Made by a program: the position numbers and the translations under genes. The notes beneath the pieces were generated by a model, which made no database searches, had not been told where the DNA came from, and saw only the letters and a program-made list of their open reading frames with translations. DNA of 64,000 nt from Pullichristensenella sp963930055 (GTDB taxonomy: Bacteria; Bacillota; Clostridia; Christensenellales; Aristaeellaceae), in contig CAWVKS010000010.1 in NCBI GenBank assembly GCA_963930055.1, forward strand, positions 124,001 to 188,000. Reading direction: 5' to 3'. Positions within the stretch are counted from its first letter, which is position 1; the number at the start of each line of letters is the position of its first letter. Positions 35,021 through 42,892 of this stretch are shown piece after piece.

Positions 35021-35764
35021 CTAGTCCTCGTCCGCCTCGGCGATCTCGAGGTACTTTTCAAACACGTCGTCCAGCTCTTCCTCGTCGTCGATGGTCACGT
35101 AGGCGTCGTTGCCGTCCTCGTCGGTGTCGATGCGCAAAATGACCAGCTCATCGTCGCCGATGTCGTCGTCCGGCTCCACCGGCGCGAGGCAGACGTAAGT
35201 GTTGCCCTTGTGTTCGAGGGTCATCAGGTGCTCGAAGCTGACTTCCTTGCCGTCCTCGTCGATCAACTCCACGATGTCGCTCTGCTCCATGTTGAATTCC
35301 TTGCTATCGCTCATGGTATAGACCTTCTTTCTCAGGGTTTCGCTTTCTTCCTCGGGCCAGCCGCCCGCGTCGAGGAACGATTGCAGGATCAGCGTGGCGG
35401 CCAGCATGTCCACCACGTCCTTGCGCTTTTCGCGGCGCATGCGGCCCTCAATGAGCGCCCGCGTGGCCGAGCGCGTGGTCAGCCGCTCGTCCCAGAAGCG
35501 CACGTTGAGGCCAAACAGCTCGATGCGGCGGGCGAATTCGCGCACGCGCTGCGCCTGGAAGCCCTCCTCGCCGCCAAGCGTGCGCGGCAGCCCCACCAGC
35601 ACGCGGTCGGTCAGGTATTGCCCGCACAGTTCGCGCACGCGCATAGCGTCGTTTTCCGCCCCGCGTGTGTGGATGGTCTCCACCCCCTGCGCGGTGATGG
35701 ACAGCGGGTCGGACACGGCCACGCCGATGCGCTTTTCCCCCACGTCCAGACACAGTACCCGCAT
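35021..35764 (-). CDS. RuvX (YqgF) Holliday-junction resolvase fused to DUF1292
   Basis: Residues 1–145 are RuvX: LCLDVGEKRIGVAVSDP, GLPRTLGG, FWDERLTTRSA and a C-terminal DVVDMLAATLIL carry the acidic RNase-H-like residues. RuvX is thought to act on Holliday junctions and/or pre-16S rRNA. The frame then runs on into a DUF1292 (YrzB-type) domain of about 95 acidic residues (MEQSDIVELIDEDG…LEHKGNTYVCLAP). In B. subtilis these are separate neighbours, yrrK and yrzB. An internal ATG at 35314 (residue 151) with GAAGG 8 bp upstream could also start DUF1292 as an independent product. An aldo/keto reductase gene lies 4 bp upstream. Confidence 0.9.
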   Translation of the reverse strand: MRVLCLDVGEKRIGVAVSDPLSITAQGVETIHTRGAENDAMRVRELCGQYLTDRVLVGLPRTLGGEEGFQAQRVREFARRIELFGLNVRFWDERLTTRSATRALIEGRMRREKRKDVVDMLAATLILQSFLDAGGWPEEESETLRKKVYTMSDSKEFNMEQSDIVELIDEDGKEVSFEHLMTLEHKGNTYVCLAPVEPDDDIGDDELVILRIDTDEDGNDAYVTIDDEEELDDVFEKYLEIAEADED

Positions 35765-35768
35765 GACC

Positions 35769-36704
35769 TCATACCACCTTTATACACACCTGCGGGCACA
35801 CGCCCGCGCAATAGCCGCATAAAACGCACTTTTCCAGGTCCACCCGCGCGCGGCCGTCCACCACGCGGATGGCGTGCTGGCCGCAGCGCGCCTCGCAGCG
35901 CCCGCAGCCCTCGCACCAGTCGTGCACCATCAAATGCCGCTTGCGCGTAGCAAGGGGCCCCAGCAGGCTGAAGTCGCCCTCAAAGGCGCGCACGTTGGCG
36001 TCGATCTCGGCGAAGGACTGCATGCCCACCGCCACCGCGTCGATCCACGGCTTGGAGAGTATGTACGAAAGCGCTTCACGCGAGGAACCGATCAGGTGCC
36101 CGCCGCCCAGCGCCTTCATGGCGAATATGCCCGCGCCCTGGCTGTGCGCGCTGGCGATCGCGCCCTCCATGTCGTATCGCGTGCCGCCCTGTATGCCCAC
36201 GCCGCCCGCGTTGATCAGCGGGTGGATCACCTGGATCTCCGAAAAACGCCAGGCCGCCTTCACCGCCGCCACGTAGTGGGTGCTCATGCCCACCGCGCCG
36301 ATGCGGCCAAGCGCCTTCTGTTCGCAGAGATAGTCGAGCGCTTCCTGATGCCCGCGCAGCGTGTAGAGGGATTCCTGTTCATGCAGCATGAAAAGGTCCA
36401 CATACTCGCGCCCCAGGCCGCGGAAGGCGCGTTCGAGCGCCTCGGAAGCGGTCTTTTTGTCATAGCAGTAGGCCTTGGTGCTGACGACATAATCCGGCGC
36501 ATCCACAAGGGCGCGCCGGATGTGCGGATAAGTGCCGTAGAGGTCGGCGGTGTCCAGGAAGCGGACGCCGCGCGCATAGGCGTATACAAGCAGTTCCGCG
36601 CCCTGCTCTGCCGGCATATCCATTTGCAGGGGCGACATGGTGAGCGTGCCAAAGCACAGCCTCGAGACCGTCAGGCCGGAAGCCCCCAGGCGTACTGTTT
36701 CCAT
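35769..36704 (-). CDS. Aldo/keto reductase with C-terminal 2×[4Fe-4S] ferredoxin domain
   Basis: 311 residues. The N-terminal 235 residues form an aldo/keto reductase barrel; the catalytic Asp and Tyr are in DTADLYGTY, the Lys in VVSTKAY and a His in FMLHEQ. The last 60 residues add two [4Fe-4S] clusters (CEGCGRCEARC and CVLCGYCAGVC). This layout is known among anaerobes, where the domain probably exchanges electrons between NAD(P)H-type chemistry and ferredoxin; the substrate is unknown. The gene lies between ireB and ruvX, where these are otherwise neighbours in Bacillus. The ATG is 7 bp from the ireB stop. Confidence 0.9.
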   Translation of the reverse strand: METVRLGASGLTVSRLCFGTLTMSPLQMDMPAEQGAELLVYAYARGVRFLDTADLYGTYPHIRRALVDAPDYVVSTKAYCYDKKTASEALERAFRGLGREYVDLFMLHEQESLYTLRGHQEALDYLCEQKALGRIGAVGMSTHYVAAVKAAWRFSEIQVIHPLINAGGVGIQGGTRYDMEGAIASAHSQGAGIFAMKALGGGHLIGSSREALSYILSKPWIDAVAVGMQSFAEIDANVRAFEGDFSLLGPLATRKRHLMVHDWCEGCGRCEARCGQHAIRVVDGRARVDLEKCVLCGYCAGVCPQVCIKVV

Positions 36705-36710
36705 GCCGCC

Positions 36711-36974
36711 TCAGCGCTCGTGCTCGGTGATGTAGAAGCGCACGAACTCTTCGAGGATCTCGTCGCGCTCCAGCCGCCGGATCAGCGAACGGGCGTTGTT
36801 GTAGCTGGTTATGTAGGTGGGGTCACCGGAGATGATGTAGCCCACCAGCTGCATGATCGGGTCGTGCCCCTTGGCCTTGAGCGCCTGGTAGACCACATGG
36901 ATGATCTCCGCCGCGGACTCGGGGGCCTCGGAAGCGAGGCTGAAATGCCTCGTTTCGCCCATTTTGTTGTTCAT
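36711..36974 (-). CDS. ireB: IreB family regulatory protein (DUF965/YrzL)
   Basis: 87 residues, the normal length. The sequence MGETRHFSLASEAPESAAE, followed by ALKAKGHDPIMQLVGYIISG and TSYNNARSLIRRLERDEILE, is diagnostic of the family. In Enterococcus, IreB is phosphorylated by the Ser/Thr kinase IreK and tunes cephalosporin resistance; the kinase is not in the window. An in-frame ORF extends further upstream to 37085, but the start at 36974 has AAAGGCGG 6 bp before it and gives the family length. It lies upstream of ruvX as in Bacillus, with an aldo/keto reductase gene inserted between. Confidence 0.9.
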   Translation of the reverse strand: MNNKMGETRHFSLASEAPESAAEIIHVVYQALKAKGHDPIMQLVGYIISGDPTYITSYNNARSLIRRLERDEILEEFVRFYITEHER

Positions 36975-37059
36975 AGCGCACCGCCTTTCCCCGTAGGCTT
37001 TTCCCTCAACGCGGCACATGCCGCAGATGGGCATATTATAACACACCTTCGGCAAAATA

Positions 37060-38091
37060 TCAAATGTTTTCGTCCCGCTGAACAAAAACTCTAACGCATG
37101 TTCGGATGACCATCATTACAGGCAGCGCCAACAGCATGCCGGGCACGCCCAGCGCGCAGCCTCCGGCGAACACGCCCACCAGCACGGCGGCGGGGCTGAG
37201 CCCGGTGAGCGCGCCCATCACCCGCGGGGAAATCAACAACCCGTCCAGCTGTTGCACGATGACGAGCACGAGGGCGGCAAACAGCGCCGTCTGCCAGCCG
37301 GAGGCCAGCGCTGCCGCCAGCGCCGGCACGGCCCCCAGCACCGGACCGAAGTAGGGCACGAGGTTGAACAGCCCCACCAGTATCCCCAGCGCCAGGGCCG
37401 AGCGTACCCCCGCAAGCCACAGCCCCAGCGCGCTGAGCGCCCCCACCGCCAGGGAGACCGTGGCCTGCGCCCGCAGGTAGAGGCGCACTTCCCGCCCCGC
37501 CGCCATGCCCATGCGCACCGCCGTGGCGCGCAGGCGCAAAGGCACGCACAGCTCCAGCCGCAAAAGCAGGTTTTTGCGGTCGATGAGCAGGAAAGCGCCC
37601 AAAACCGCCGCCATGGAGACCTGAGAAACGGCGTTCACCACGCCGCTGGCGAACGAGACCGTCCCCGCGGCGAAGCGTAGCGCGCCGTCGCCCAGGCCGC
37701 CCAGGTCGAGTTGCGGCATCTGCGCGTCGATCCCCAGCCGGCGCGCCCAGCCGCCCAGCCGCTGGCCCAGGCCGCGCAGCGTATCCAGCGCCGCCGGCAG
37801 CGCGTCGGCCAGGTCGCCCAGCTGCGCAAGCAGCGCCGGCGCCAGGAGCCATAGAAGCGCCGCCAGCAAAACGAGCAGCCCCAGCAGGCATACGGCCGCC
37901 GCCAGCCCCGGCCGCATGTGTTTTTCCAACCGGCGGCAGGGCGGGCTGAGCAAGAACGCCAGCGCCGCCGCCCCCGCCGTGAGCGAAAGCGCCGGGGCGA
38001 GGAAGCGCCAACAGAGTATGGCGAGCGCCGCGCCCGCCGCCAGGACGGGCACGGCCTTCCAATGCATCTTCTGTGTGCGTCCGCGCGTCAC
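37060..38091 (-). CDS. AI-2E family transporter (YrrI/PerM-like)
   Basis: About 343 residues with eight hydrophobic segments, the AI-2E/PerM layout: two at the N-terminus (about residues 12–48), one near 75–95, a soluble middle (LGDLADALPAALDTLRGLGQ), then FASGVVNAVSQVSMAAVLGA and a C-terminal half with GLFNLVPYFGPVLGAVPA, the family signature. Members export AI-2 or move ions; the substrate here is unknown. In B. subtilis yrrI lies upstream of alaS–yrzL–yrrK; alaS is absent here. A GTG at 38091 overlaps the upstream stop (GTGA) and is chosen; the ATG at 38067 is an alternative, and neither has a strong ribosome-binding site. Confidence 0.85.
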   Translation of the reverse strand: MTRGRTQKMHWKAVPVLAAGAALAILCWRFLAPALSLTAGAAALAFLLSPPCRRLEKHMRPGLAAAVCLLGLLVLLAALLWLLAPALLAQLGDLADALPAALDTLRGLGQRLGGWARRLGIDAQMPQLDLGGLGDGALRFAAGTVSFASGVVNAVSQVSMAAVLGAFLLIDRKNLLLRLELCVPLRLRATAVRMGMAAGREVRLYLRAQATVSLAVGALSALGLWLAGVRSALALGILVGLFNLVPYFGPVLGAVPALAAALASGWQTALFAALVLVIVQQLDGLLISPRVMGALTGLSPAAVLVGVFAGGCALGVPGMLLALPVMMVIRTCVRVFVQRDENI

Positions 38092-38255
38092 TTGCCGAAC
38101 ATCTCGCCGGCCTTGCGCGCCATCTTGTCGCCCACGCGCTGCGCCTGCATGCACCACTTGCGTTCAGTGCGCCAGTTCATCACGCCAAACAGCGTCGCCG
38201 CCGCGCCGCCCAACAGGGCCCCGGCGACCATACCCTTGAACGTTCCGTTCCGCAT
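38088..38255 (-). CDS. Small YtxH-like membrane protein
   Basis: 55 residues: a short basic start, a Gly/Ala-rich helix (MVAGALLGGAAATLFGVMNW) and a charged amphipathic tail, as in small YtxH-type stress proteins. A very strong GGAGGAGGAGG precedes the ATG at 38255. Its 5' part overlaps the 3' end of the PRC-barrel gene by 92 bp in another frame. No biochemical role can be assigned. Confidence 0.65.
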   Translation of the reverse strand: MRNGTFKGMVAGALLGGAAATLFGVMNWRTERKWCMQAQRVGDKMARKAGEMFGK

Positions 38256-38706
38256 CGTCCTCCTCCTCCCTCGTTTGCAGGTCGGCGACCACTTCGCCAT
38301 CCTCCGTGGCCGCGAAACGGCGGATGTCCAGCCGTCCGAAGAACAGGTCGTCCCAGTAGCCGGCAGAGACGGTGAGGCTCACGACCTGGAAGGTCGCGCA
38401 ATCCACCTTCGCGTCCACCACGGCGCCCAGGCGCGCCCCGCCCGTCGTGACCACGCGGCGGAAGAGGGGCTGCCTTTGCAGCTTTTCCCGCCTTCCGGGC
38501 GCGTCCACCGTTACGGACACGTCGCCGAGCACCTCGATCTCCTCGGCGGGCACAAAGCGCGCCCCGCCCAGCCCCGCGTCCACCCAAATGCCGTCCATGC
38601 GCGCAAGGTCCTTGGACAGCGCCGCCTGCGCGACGCGGCCCACGCGCTTGCCCGTGCAGACGACCATCAGCCCCTGAAGGGCCCGCAGCGTTTTTTCCAT
38701 CGCCAT
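38164..38706 (-). CDS. PRC-barrel domain protein
   Basis: 180 residues. Two PRC-barrel-like halves are visible: residues 5–75 (GLMVVCTGKRVGRVAQAALS … FVPAEEIEVLGD) and 90–160 (VVTTGGARLGAVVDAKVD … SAGYWDDLFFGRLDIRRF). The remaining tail is charged. PRC-barrel proteins bind RNA-processing or membrane partners; clostridial paralogues of this length often occur near sporulation or stress genes, but no partner is clear. The start is the ATG at 38706 or 38700. The long 3' overlap with the small YtxH-like gene is unusual; an earlier stop may have been lost, because the last 35 residues look unstructured and Arg-rich. Confidence 0.7.
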   Translation of the reverse strand: MAMEKTLRALQGLMVVCTGKRVGRVAQAALSKDLARMDGIWVDAGLGGARFVPAEEIEVLGDVSVTVDAPGRREKLQRQPLFRRVVTTGGARLGAVVDAKVDCATFQVVSLTVSAGYWDDLFFGRLDIRRFAATEDGEVVADLQTREEEDDAERNVQGYGRRGPVGRRGGDAVWRDELAH

Positions 38707-38772
38707 CACGTCCCGCTGAACATCCGTCGGGCGTATTTTGCGGTCTGCGCCCAAAGAATATGATGGGAAAAA

Positions 38773-38801
38773 TTGCGCCGGCGGCGCGCGTATGGTATAA
38801 T
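38773..38801 (+). promoter_or_regulatory. Promoter for the two-component system
   Basis: TTGCGC (38773–38778), 17-bp spacer, TATAAT (38796–38801). The response-regulator start lies about 92 bp downstream. The hexamers and spacing are identical to those of the rqcH promoter. Confidence 0.6.
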
Positions 38802-38892
38802 AAGCGTGGCCACGCATCAATACAGCGTTTTGACACGGATTCGCCAAAGATACATGGTATCATTTTTTCAAGATCATAAGGAGGACGCTCGA

Positions 38893-39597
38893 ATGGAAGA
38901 ATATCGGGCTGGATACAGAATTCTGGTGGCGGATGACGATATCAACGTCCACCAGTCGCTCAACACCTATTTCCGCCGCGAGGGCTATCAGATGATCTCC
39001 GCCTACGACGGGCAGGAAGCCATCGAATGCGTGCGCAAATCGCGGCCGGACATCGTGCTCCTGGACATCATGATGCCGAAGATGGACGGCCTCATGGTCT
39101 GCCGCGAGATCCGCAAGGAGACGAACCTTCCCATCATCATGCTCACCGCCAAGGGCGAGGAATTCGACAAGCTGCTCGGCCTGGAATTGGGCGCGGACGA
39201 TTACATCACCAAGCCCTTCAGCCCCCGCGAGGTGCTGGCGCGCGTCAAGGCCGTGCTGCGCCGCATGCACGAGCTCAAGGATTCGGGCAAGGCTTCGCAC
39301 CTGGTGGTGGAGAACCTCGACATCGACATGAGCGCCTTTACCGTCAAGCTCGACGGCAAGCTCATGCCCTGCACGCCCAAGGAGATCGAGATCCTCTGGA
39401 CGCTGGCCAACAACCCCGGCATGGTCTTTTCCCGCGAACACCTGTTGCAGAGCATCTGGGGCTATGATTTTCTCGGCGACACGCGCGCCGTGGACAGCCA
39501 CATCAAGCGCATCCGCGCCAAGCTCTGCAAGGAGGGCAACGGCTGGGACATCAAGACCGTCTGGGGCGTGGGCTACCGCTTCGAGATCGGCGAATAA
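38893..39597 (+). CDS. OmpR/PhoB-type response regulator
   Basis: 234 residues. Receiver domain 10–125: acidic pocket DDD near residue 18, phosphoacceptor D58 in VLLDIMMPKMDG, then the conserved Thr (MLTAKG) and Lys (YITKPFSP). The winged-helix effector domain fills 140–234 (TPKEIEILWTLANNPGMVFS…, VWGVGYRFEI). It is adjacent to and presumably paired with the kinase at 39625. AAGGAGG lies 8 bp before the ATG at 38893. Nothing identifies the stimulus. The pair is followed by two related secreted proteins, which are candidates for its regulon or for sensory partners. Confidence 0.95.
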   Translation: MEEYRAGYRILVADDDINVHQSLNTYFRREGYQMISAYDGQEAIECVRKSRPDIVLLDIMMPKMDGLMVCREIRKETNLPIIMLTAKGEEFDKLLGLELGADDYITKPFSPREVLARVKAVLRRMHELKDSGKASHLVVENLDIDMSAFTVKLDGKLMPCTPKEIEILWTLANNPGMVFSREHLLQSIWGYDFLGDTRAVDSHIKRIRAKLCKEGNGWDIKTVWGVGYRFEIGE

Positions 39598-39624
39598 CAG
39601 TTTGCGTCGGGGGAAGGTCATAAC

Positions 39625-41601
39625 ATGAGGGAGAGGCTTCGCTACCGTTCGTGGACGATCGGGGCAAAAACGCTGGTCAGCCATGCGCTGCTGGCGCTTT
39701 TTGCCATCGTCTTTGCCTGCGTGGTGGCCTATGCGCTCTCCTTCCGCTATGTGCAGGACCAGGCCATGGAAGAGCTGGTGGGGCAGGCGGAATACATCGC
39801 CTCCTGCGACGTCACCGACGGCACGGAGCCGTCCATCCCCGATGAAAAGACCATCGAACAATACCAGAGCCTGACCAGCGCCATGGTGCTCTACGTCAAC
39901 CGCGATTACCTGGCCACGCATATCGGCACGGATCCCGACGTCACCCCCGCCGGGCCGGAGCTTGCGCGCCTGGAGATCATCAGCTCCATCGACCGCCAGT
40001 TCGTCGCCCGTATGTTCGAGGGCGAGACGGTGGCCGACATCCGCCGCTTCGACTTTGCTTCCGGGGTCATCCTCTTTGCCGGCGCGCCCGTGCGCAATAC
40101 GGCGGGCAAGGTGGTGGGCGGCGTCATCCTTGCCCAGCCGGTGGCGCAGCTGCACAAACTGACCACGGTCTTGCAGATGCTGCTTTTTATGACCGCGGCG
40201 GTGACGGTGCTGCTGGCCGTGGTCATGGCCTTGAAGATGACGCAGGTGCTCACCAAGCCCATCCGCCGGCTGACGCAGGTGGCGCGGCGCATCTCGGAGG
40301 GCGAATACGGGGCGCGCATCTCCCTGGGCACGCAGGACGAGCTGGGCGAACTGGGCAACACGCTCAACACGCTCTCGGCGCGGCTGTCCAACGTCATCGA
40401 GCGCCTGCGCGAGGAGCGCGACAAATTGGAGCTCATCATCGGCTCCATCGGCGAGGGCATCATCGCCGTGAACGCGGATTTTGAAGTCACCCACAAAAAC
40501 CAGGCCTTCCTCGAACTGATGGAATTGAGCGACGAAGAGCTCGCCCCCCTGGAGGGCACGGAAGCGCTCTCGGCGCTGCACAAGTTGCTGGCGGAGTGCA
40601 TGCGCACCGGCGCGCGCTGCAGGGCGCGCTGGGACAACCCATCCCAGCGCAGGATCGCCGCCACCGCCTCGCCGCTGTTCGGCGAGCGCGGGGAGAACAT
40701 CGGCGCGGTCTGCCTCATCCAGGACGTCAGCGAGGCCGAGCGCCTTGAACAGCTGCGGCGCGACTACGTGGCCAACATCTCCCACGAGCTGCGCACGCCG
40801 CTGACCGGCATCCGCGGCATGGTCGAACCGCTCATGGACGGTTATATCGACACCGAAGAGGAAAAGGCCGACTGCTACCGCGTCATCTACCAGGAAACGC
40901 TGCGCCTGGAAAAGCTGGTGCGCGAGATGCTGGATATGTCGCGTTTGCAGGATGGCCGCGTGACGCTGGAGATGGAGGAGCTGGAATTGCCCGGCATCAT
41001 CGACGCCGCCGTGCGCCGCATGAAGCCCATGGCCGAGAAGGCCCGGGTGGAGCTGGCCAGCGATACCGGCGGCGCGCGGTTGCGCTGCATGGGCAACGAG
41101 GACCGCATCCTCCAGGTGCTCATCATCTTCGTCGACAACGCCCTCAGCTTTACGCCCTCGGGCGGCCGCGTGACCATCTATGCCCGCGAAGAAAAGGGCC
41201 GCGTGCGCGTGGGCGTCATCGACACGGGCGTAGGCATCGAGCCCAAGGACCTGCCCTTCATCTGGGAGCGCTTCTACAAGGCCGACAAGAGCCGCATGCG
41301 CACCTCCGGCACGGGGCTGGGGCTGGCGGTCGCCAAGCTGGTGGTGGAACTGATGGGCGGCGAGATCGGCGTCAATACCAAGGTCGGCGAAGGGTCGGAA
41401 TTTTACTTCACGCTCAACAAAAAAGAAGGGGATGTGGAAAATGCGAAAGATGACGCAAAGCCTTACGGCGCTGTTTCTGACATTCCTGCTGCTGACGGCG
41501 CCGGCGCTGGCCGAAATGACAAGCGAACGCCCGGACGGCGCGTTTTTGCAAGACGCGGGCGGGGAACTGCTGGAGACGGCAGTGGCGCTGATGGGCGATG
41601 A
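39625..41601 (+). CDS. Membrane sensor histidine kinase (HAMP–PAS–HisKA–HATPase)
   Basis: 658 residues. TM1 near residues 20–40, an extracytoplasmic sensor of about 150 residues, and TM2 near 190–210 are followed by HAMP (TQVARRISEGEYGARISLG), PAS (about 270–380), HisKA with H387 in ISHELRTPLTG, and HATPase with N-box NEDRILQVLIIFVDNAL, DTGVGIEPKDLPFIWERF and GTGLGLAVAKL. Kinases of this PhoR/WalK-like layout phosphorylate the neighbouring response regulator. The expected end is soon after FYFTLNKKEGD, but the frame continues about 60 low-complexity residues and overlaps the next gene by about 160 bp. This suggests a lost stop, a frameshift or a sequence error near 41440. Confidence 0.93.
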   Translation: MRERLRYRSWTIGAKTLVSHALLALFAIVFACVVAYALSFRYVQDQAMEELVGQAEYIASCDVTDGTEPSIPDEKTIEQYQSLTSAMVLYVNRDYLATHIGTDPDVTPAGPELARLEIISSIDRQFVARMFEGETVADIRRFDFASGVILFAGAPVRNTAGKVVGGVILAQPVAQLHKLTTVLQMLLFMTAAVTVLLAVVMALKMTQVLTKPIRRLTQVARRISEGEYGARISLGTQDELGELGNTLNTLSARLSNVIERLREERDKLELIIGSIGEGIIAVNADFEVTHKNQAFLELMELSDEELAPLEGTEALSALHKLLAECMRTGARCRARWDNPSQRRIAATASPLFGERGENIGAVCLIQDVSEAERLEQLRRDYVANISHELRTPLTGIRGMVEPLMDGYIDTEEEKADCYRVIYQETLRLEKLVREMLDMSRLQDGRVTLEMEELELPGIIDAAVRRMKPMAEKARVELASDTGGARLRCMGNEDRILQVLIIFVDNALSFTPSGGRVTIYAREEKGRVRVGVIDTGVGIEPKDLPFIWERFYKADKSRMRTSGTGLGLAVAKLVVELMGGEIGVNTKVGEGSEFYFTLNKKEGDVENAKDDAKPYGAVSDIPAADGAGAGRNDKRTPGRRVFARRGRGTAGDGSGADGR

Positions 41602-42082
41602 GACGTTCGTCGCCGCCCTCAGCGCCTCCGAAGAGATCGCCGGCCAGGTCGCGGCGTGGGCGGAAACCATGGCCGCCCAGCCGCTCTACACGCGTGTCTA
41701 TCCGTACCCGGGGCTGGACGCGGCGCTTTCCTATCTGAACGACGGCGTTGAGCAGCCGCTCTCCGACGCGGCGCGGGCCTATCTTGCGCCGCAGATCGTG
41801 CAGACGCTCTGCGCGCAAGCCAGCGCCCAGCGGGGCGCGACATACCTCGCGGCGGCGTCCCCGCTGCGCGTGGAAGCATGGTACGCCCTCCCCGAAAGTT
41901 TTGAGGACTGTGTGCTCGTCTACGATTTTGGAGACGTCGCCTTCGCCGTCAGTCTGCGGCAGGAGACGGTGGCCGGTACCGAAGCCGTGCGCGCCGAGGG
42001 CTGCGTTTGCGCGCCGGAGATCAGGGAAATGCTTGCAAACATCGCCGCCCCGCAGGAGGAGATACAGGCGGCGGAGGGATGA
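41441..42082 (+). CDS. Secreted protein of unknown function (paralogue 1)
   Basis: 213 residues. The signal peptide MRKMTQSLTALFLTFLLLTA ends at ALAE, followed by an exported domain of about 190 residues. It shares GATYLAAASPL, WYALPESFEDCVLVY and the ELLETAVALMGDETF-like start with the next gene, so the two are tandem paralogues. No catalytic motif is recognised. There are Cys residues in LCAQ, EDCVLV and GCVCAPE. AAGAAGGGG lies before the ATG at 41441. The gene overlaps the 3' end of the histidine kinase frame. It may serve as an exported partner of the kinase or respond to it; this is contextual inference. Confidence 0.72.
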   Translation: MRKMTQSLTALFLTFLLLTAPALAEMTSERPDGAFLQDAGGELLETAVALMGDETFVAALSASEEIAGQVAAWAETMAAQPLYTRVYPYPGLDAALSYLNDGVEQPLSDAARAYLAPQIVQTLCAQASAQRGATYLAAASPLRVEAWYALPESFEDCVLVYDFGDVAFAVSLRQETVAGTEAVRAEGCVCAPEIREMLANIAAPQEEIQAAEG

Positions 42083-42105
42083 GAAGGGCGAAAGGGGAAT
42101 GAGGA

Positions 42106-42705
42106 ATGAAACGCATTGCGACGCTGTTTCTGGCGCTGCTGCTGCTCATGAGCGCGGCGTTCGCGGAGGAAGCCGGGGAAAACGACGCGCTGACCGCCAT
42201 TGGCGATGAATTGTTGGACAGGGCGCGGACATTGCTGTCGGACGAGACCTATGAAGCAATGTTCAGCTTCGGCGAGGACATACTGGCGCTGCGCGCACAG
42301 TGGGCGGAGGAAATGGCCGATGAGCAGGTGCGGCCGGAGGTCTACACGCATCCACAGTTCTCCCTGCTTTACAACCTGCTTTTCGCCTTTGATGGCGCGC
42401 CCGCGCCGAGCGAAGAAGCGCTTTCCGAAATGGAAAACGGCACCGTGTCGATGATGGCCAACATAGGCATGGGCGAGCTTGGCTCGACGTATCTCGCCGC
42501 TGCGGCGACGCTGGAATTGCAGGCGTTCTACGCCCTGCCCGAGGATTTCAGCGACTGCGTGCTCGTCTACCATTTCCCCAGCGTCTCCGTGGTCGTGGAA
42601 TGTACGCGCGAATCGGCGGGCGAAGTGGAATTTCTCAATGCCCGCGCCTTTTTGAGCGCTCCGGGCTTTGAACCAACGCTGTTGTGGATGGGCGGGGCCA
42701 GATAG
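42106..42705 (+). CDS. Secreted protein of unknown function (paralogue 2)
   Basis: 199 residues. The signal peptide MKRIATLFLALLLLMSAAFA is followed by an exported domain homologous to the upstream protein: GSTYLAAAATL, FYALPEDFSDCVLVY and ELLDRARTLLSDETY recur in the same order. The mature parts differ enough that duplication is not recent. No membrane anchor is seen. GGGGAATGAGGA precedes the ATG. The family is unknown to me; the conserved LPExFxDCVLVY segment could serve as a search seed. It ends 45 bp before the start of a MITE-like repeat, which contains a hairpin that may terminate the operon. Confidence 0.72.
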   Translation: MKRIATLFLALLLLMSAAFAEEAGENDALTAIGDELLDRARTLLSDETYEAMFSFGEDILALRAQWAEEMADEQVRPEVYTHPQFSLLYNLLFAFDGAPAPSEEALSEMENGTVSMMANIGMGELGSTYLAAAATLELQAFYALPEDFSDCVLVYHFPSVSVVVECTRESAGEVEFLNARAFLSAPGFEPTLLWMGGAR

Positions 42706-42749
42706 CGCCCGCTGAAAAGCCCAGCCTGTTGACAAAGCGGCCGAACGAA

Positions 42750-42875
42750 CAGAGCGCTGAAAAGCCCGCAAGCAAGGAAACTTTCCCGGCGGCAAACGCA
42801 CCGCAGGAAGCAAAAATCGCACCTGATCCTATAAATCAGGGCGATTTTCGCGTTTGGGGCTTTGTCGGCGCTCTG
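42750..42875. repeat. MITE-like repeat, copy B (reverse orientation)
   Basis: 126 bp with terminal inverted repeats: CAGAGCGCTGAAAAGCCC at 42750 and, at the other end, the complement of CAGAGCGCCGACAAAGCCC (ending 42875). It contains a hairpin (AAAATCGC…GCGATTTT, 42813–42848) that resembles a bidirectional terminator between the convergent genes 42106 and 42893. It is read in reverse relative to copy A at 54611. Confidence 0.65.
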
Positions 42876-42892
42876 ACACACGCCTCTTAGCC

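Noticed and set aside
38860..41670. A 936-codon minus-strand frame opposite the two-component system
   Set aside because: It spans two divergent plus-strand genes of known family and is His/Arg/Gly-rich low complexity; a shadow.
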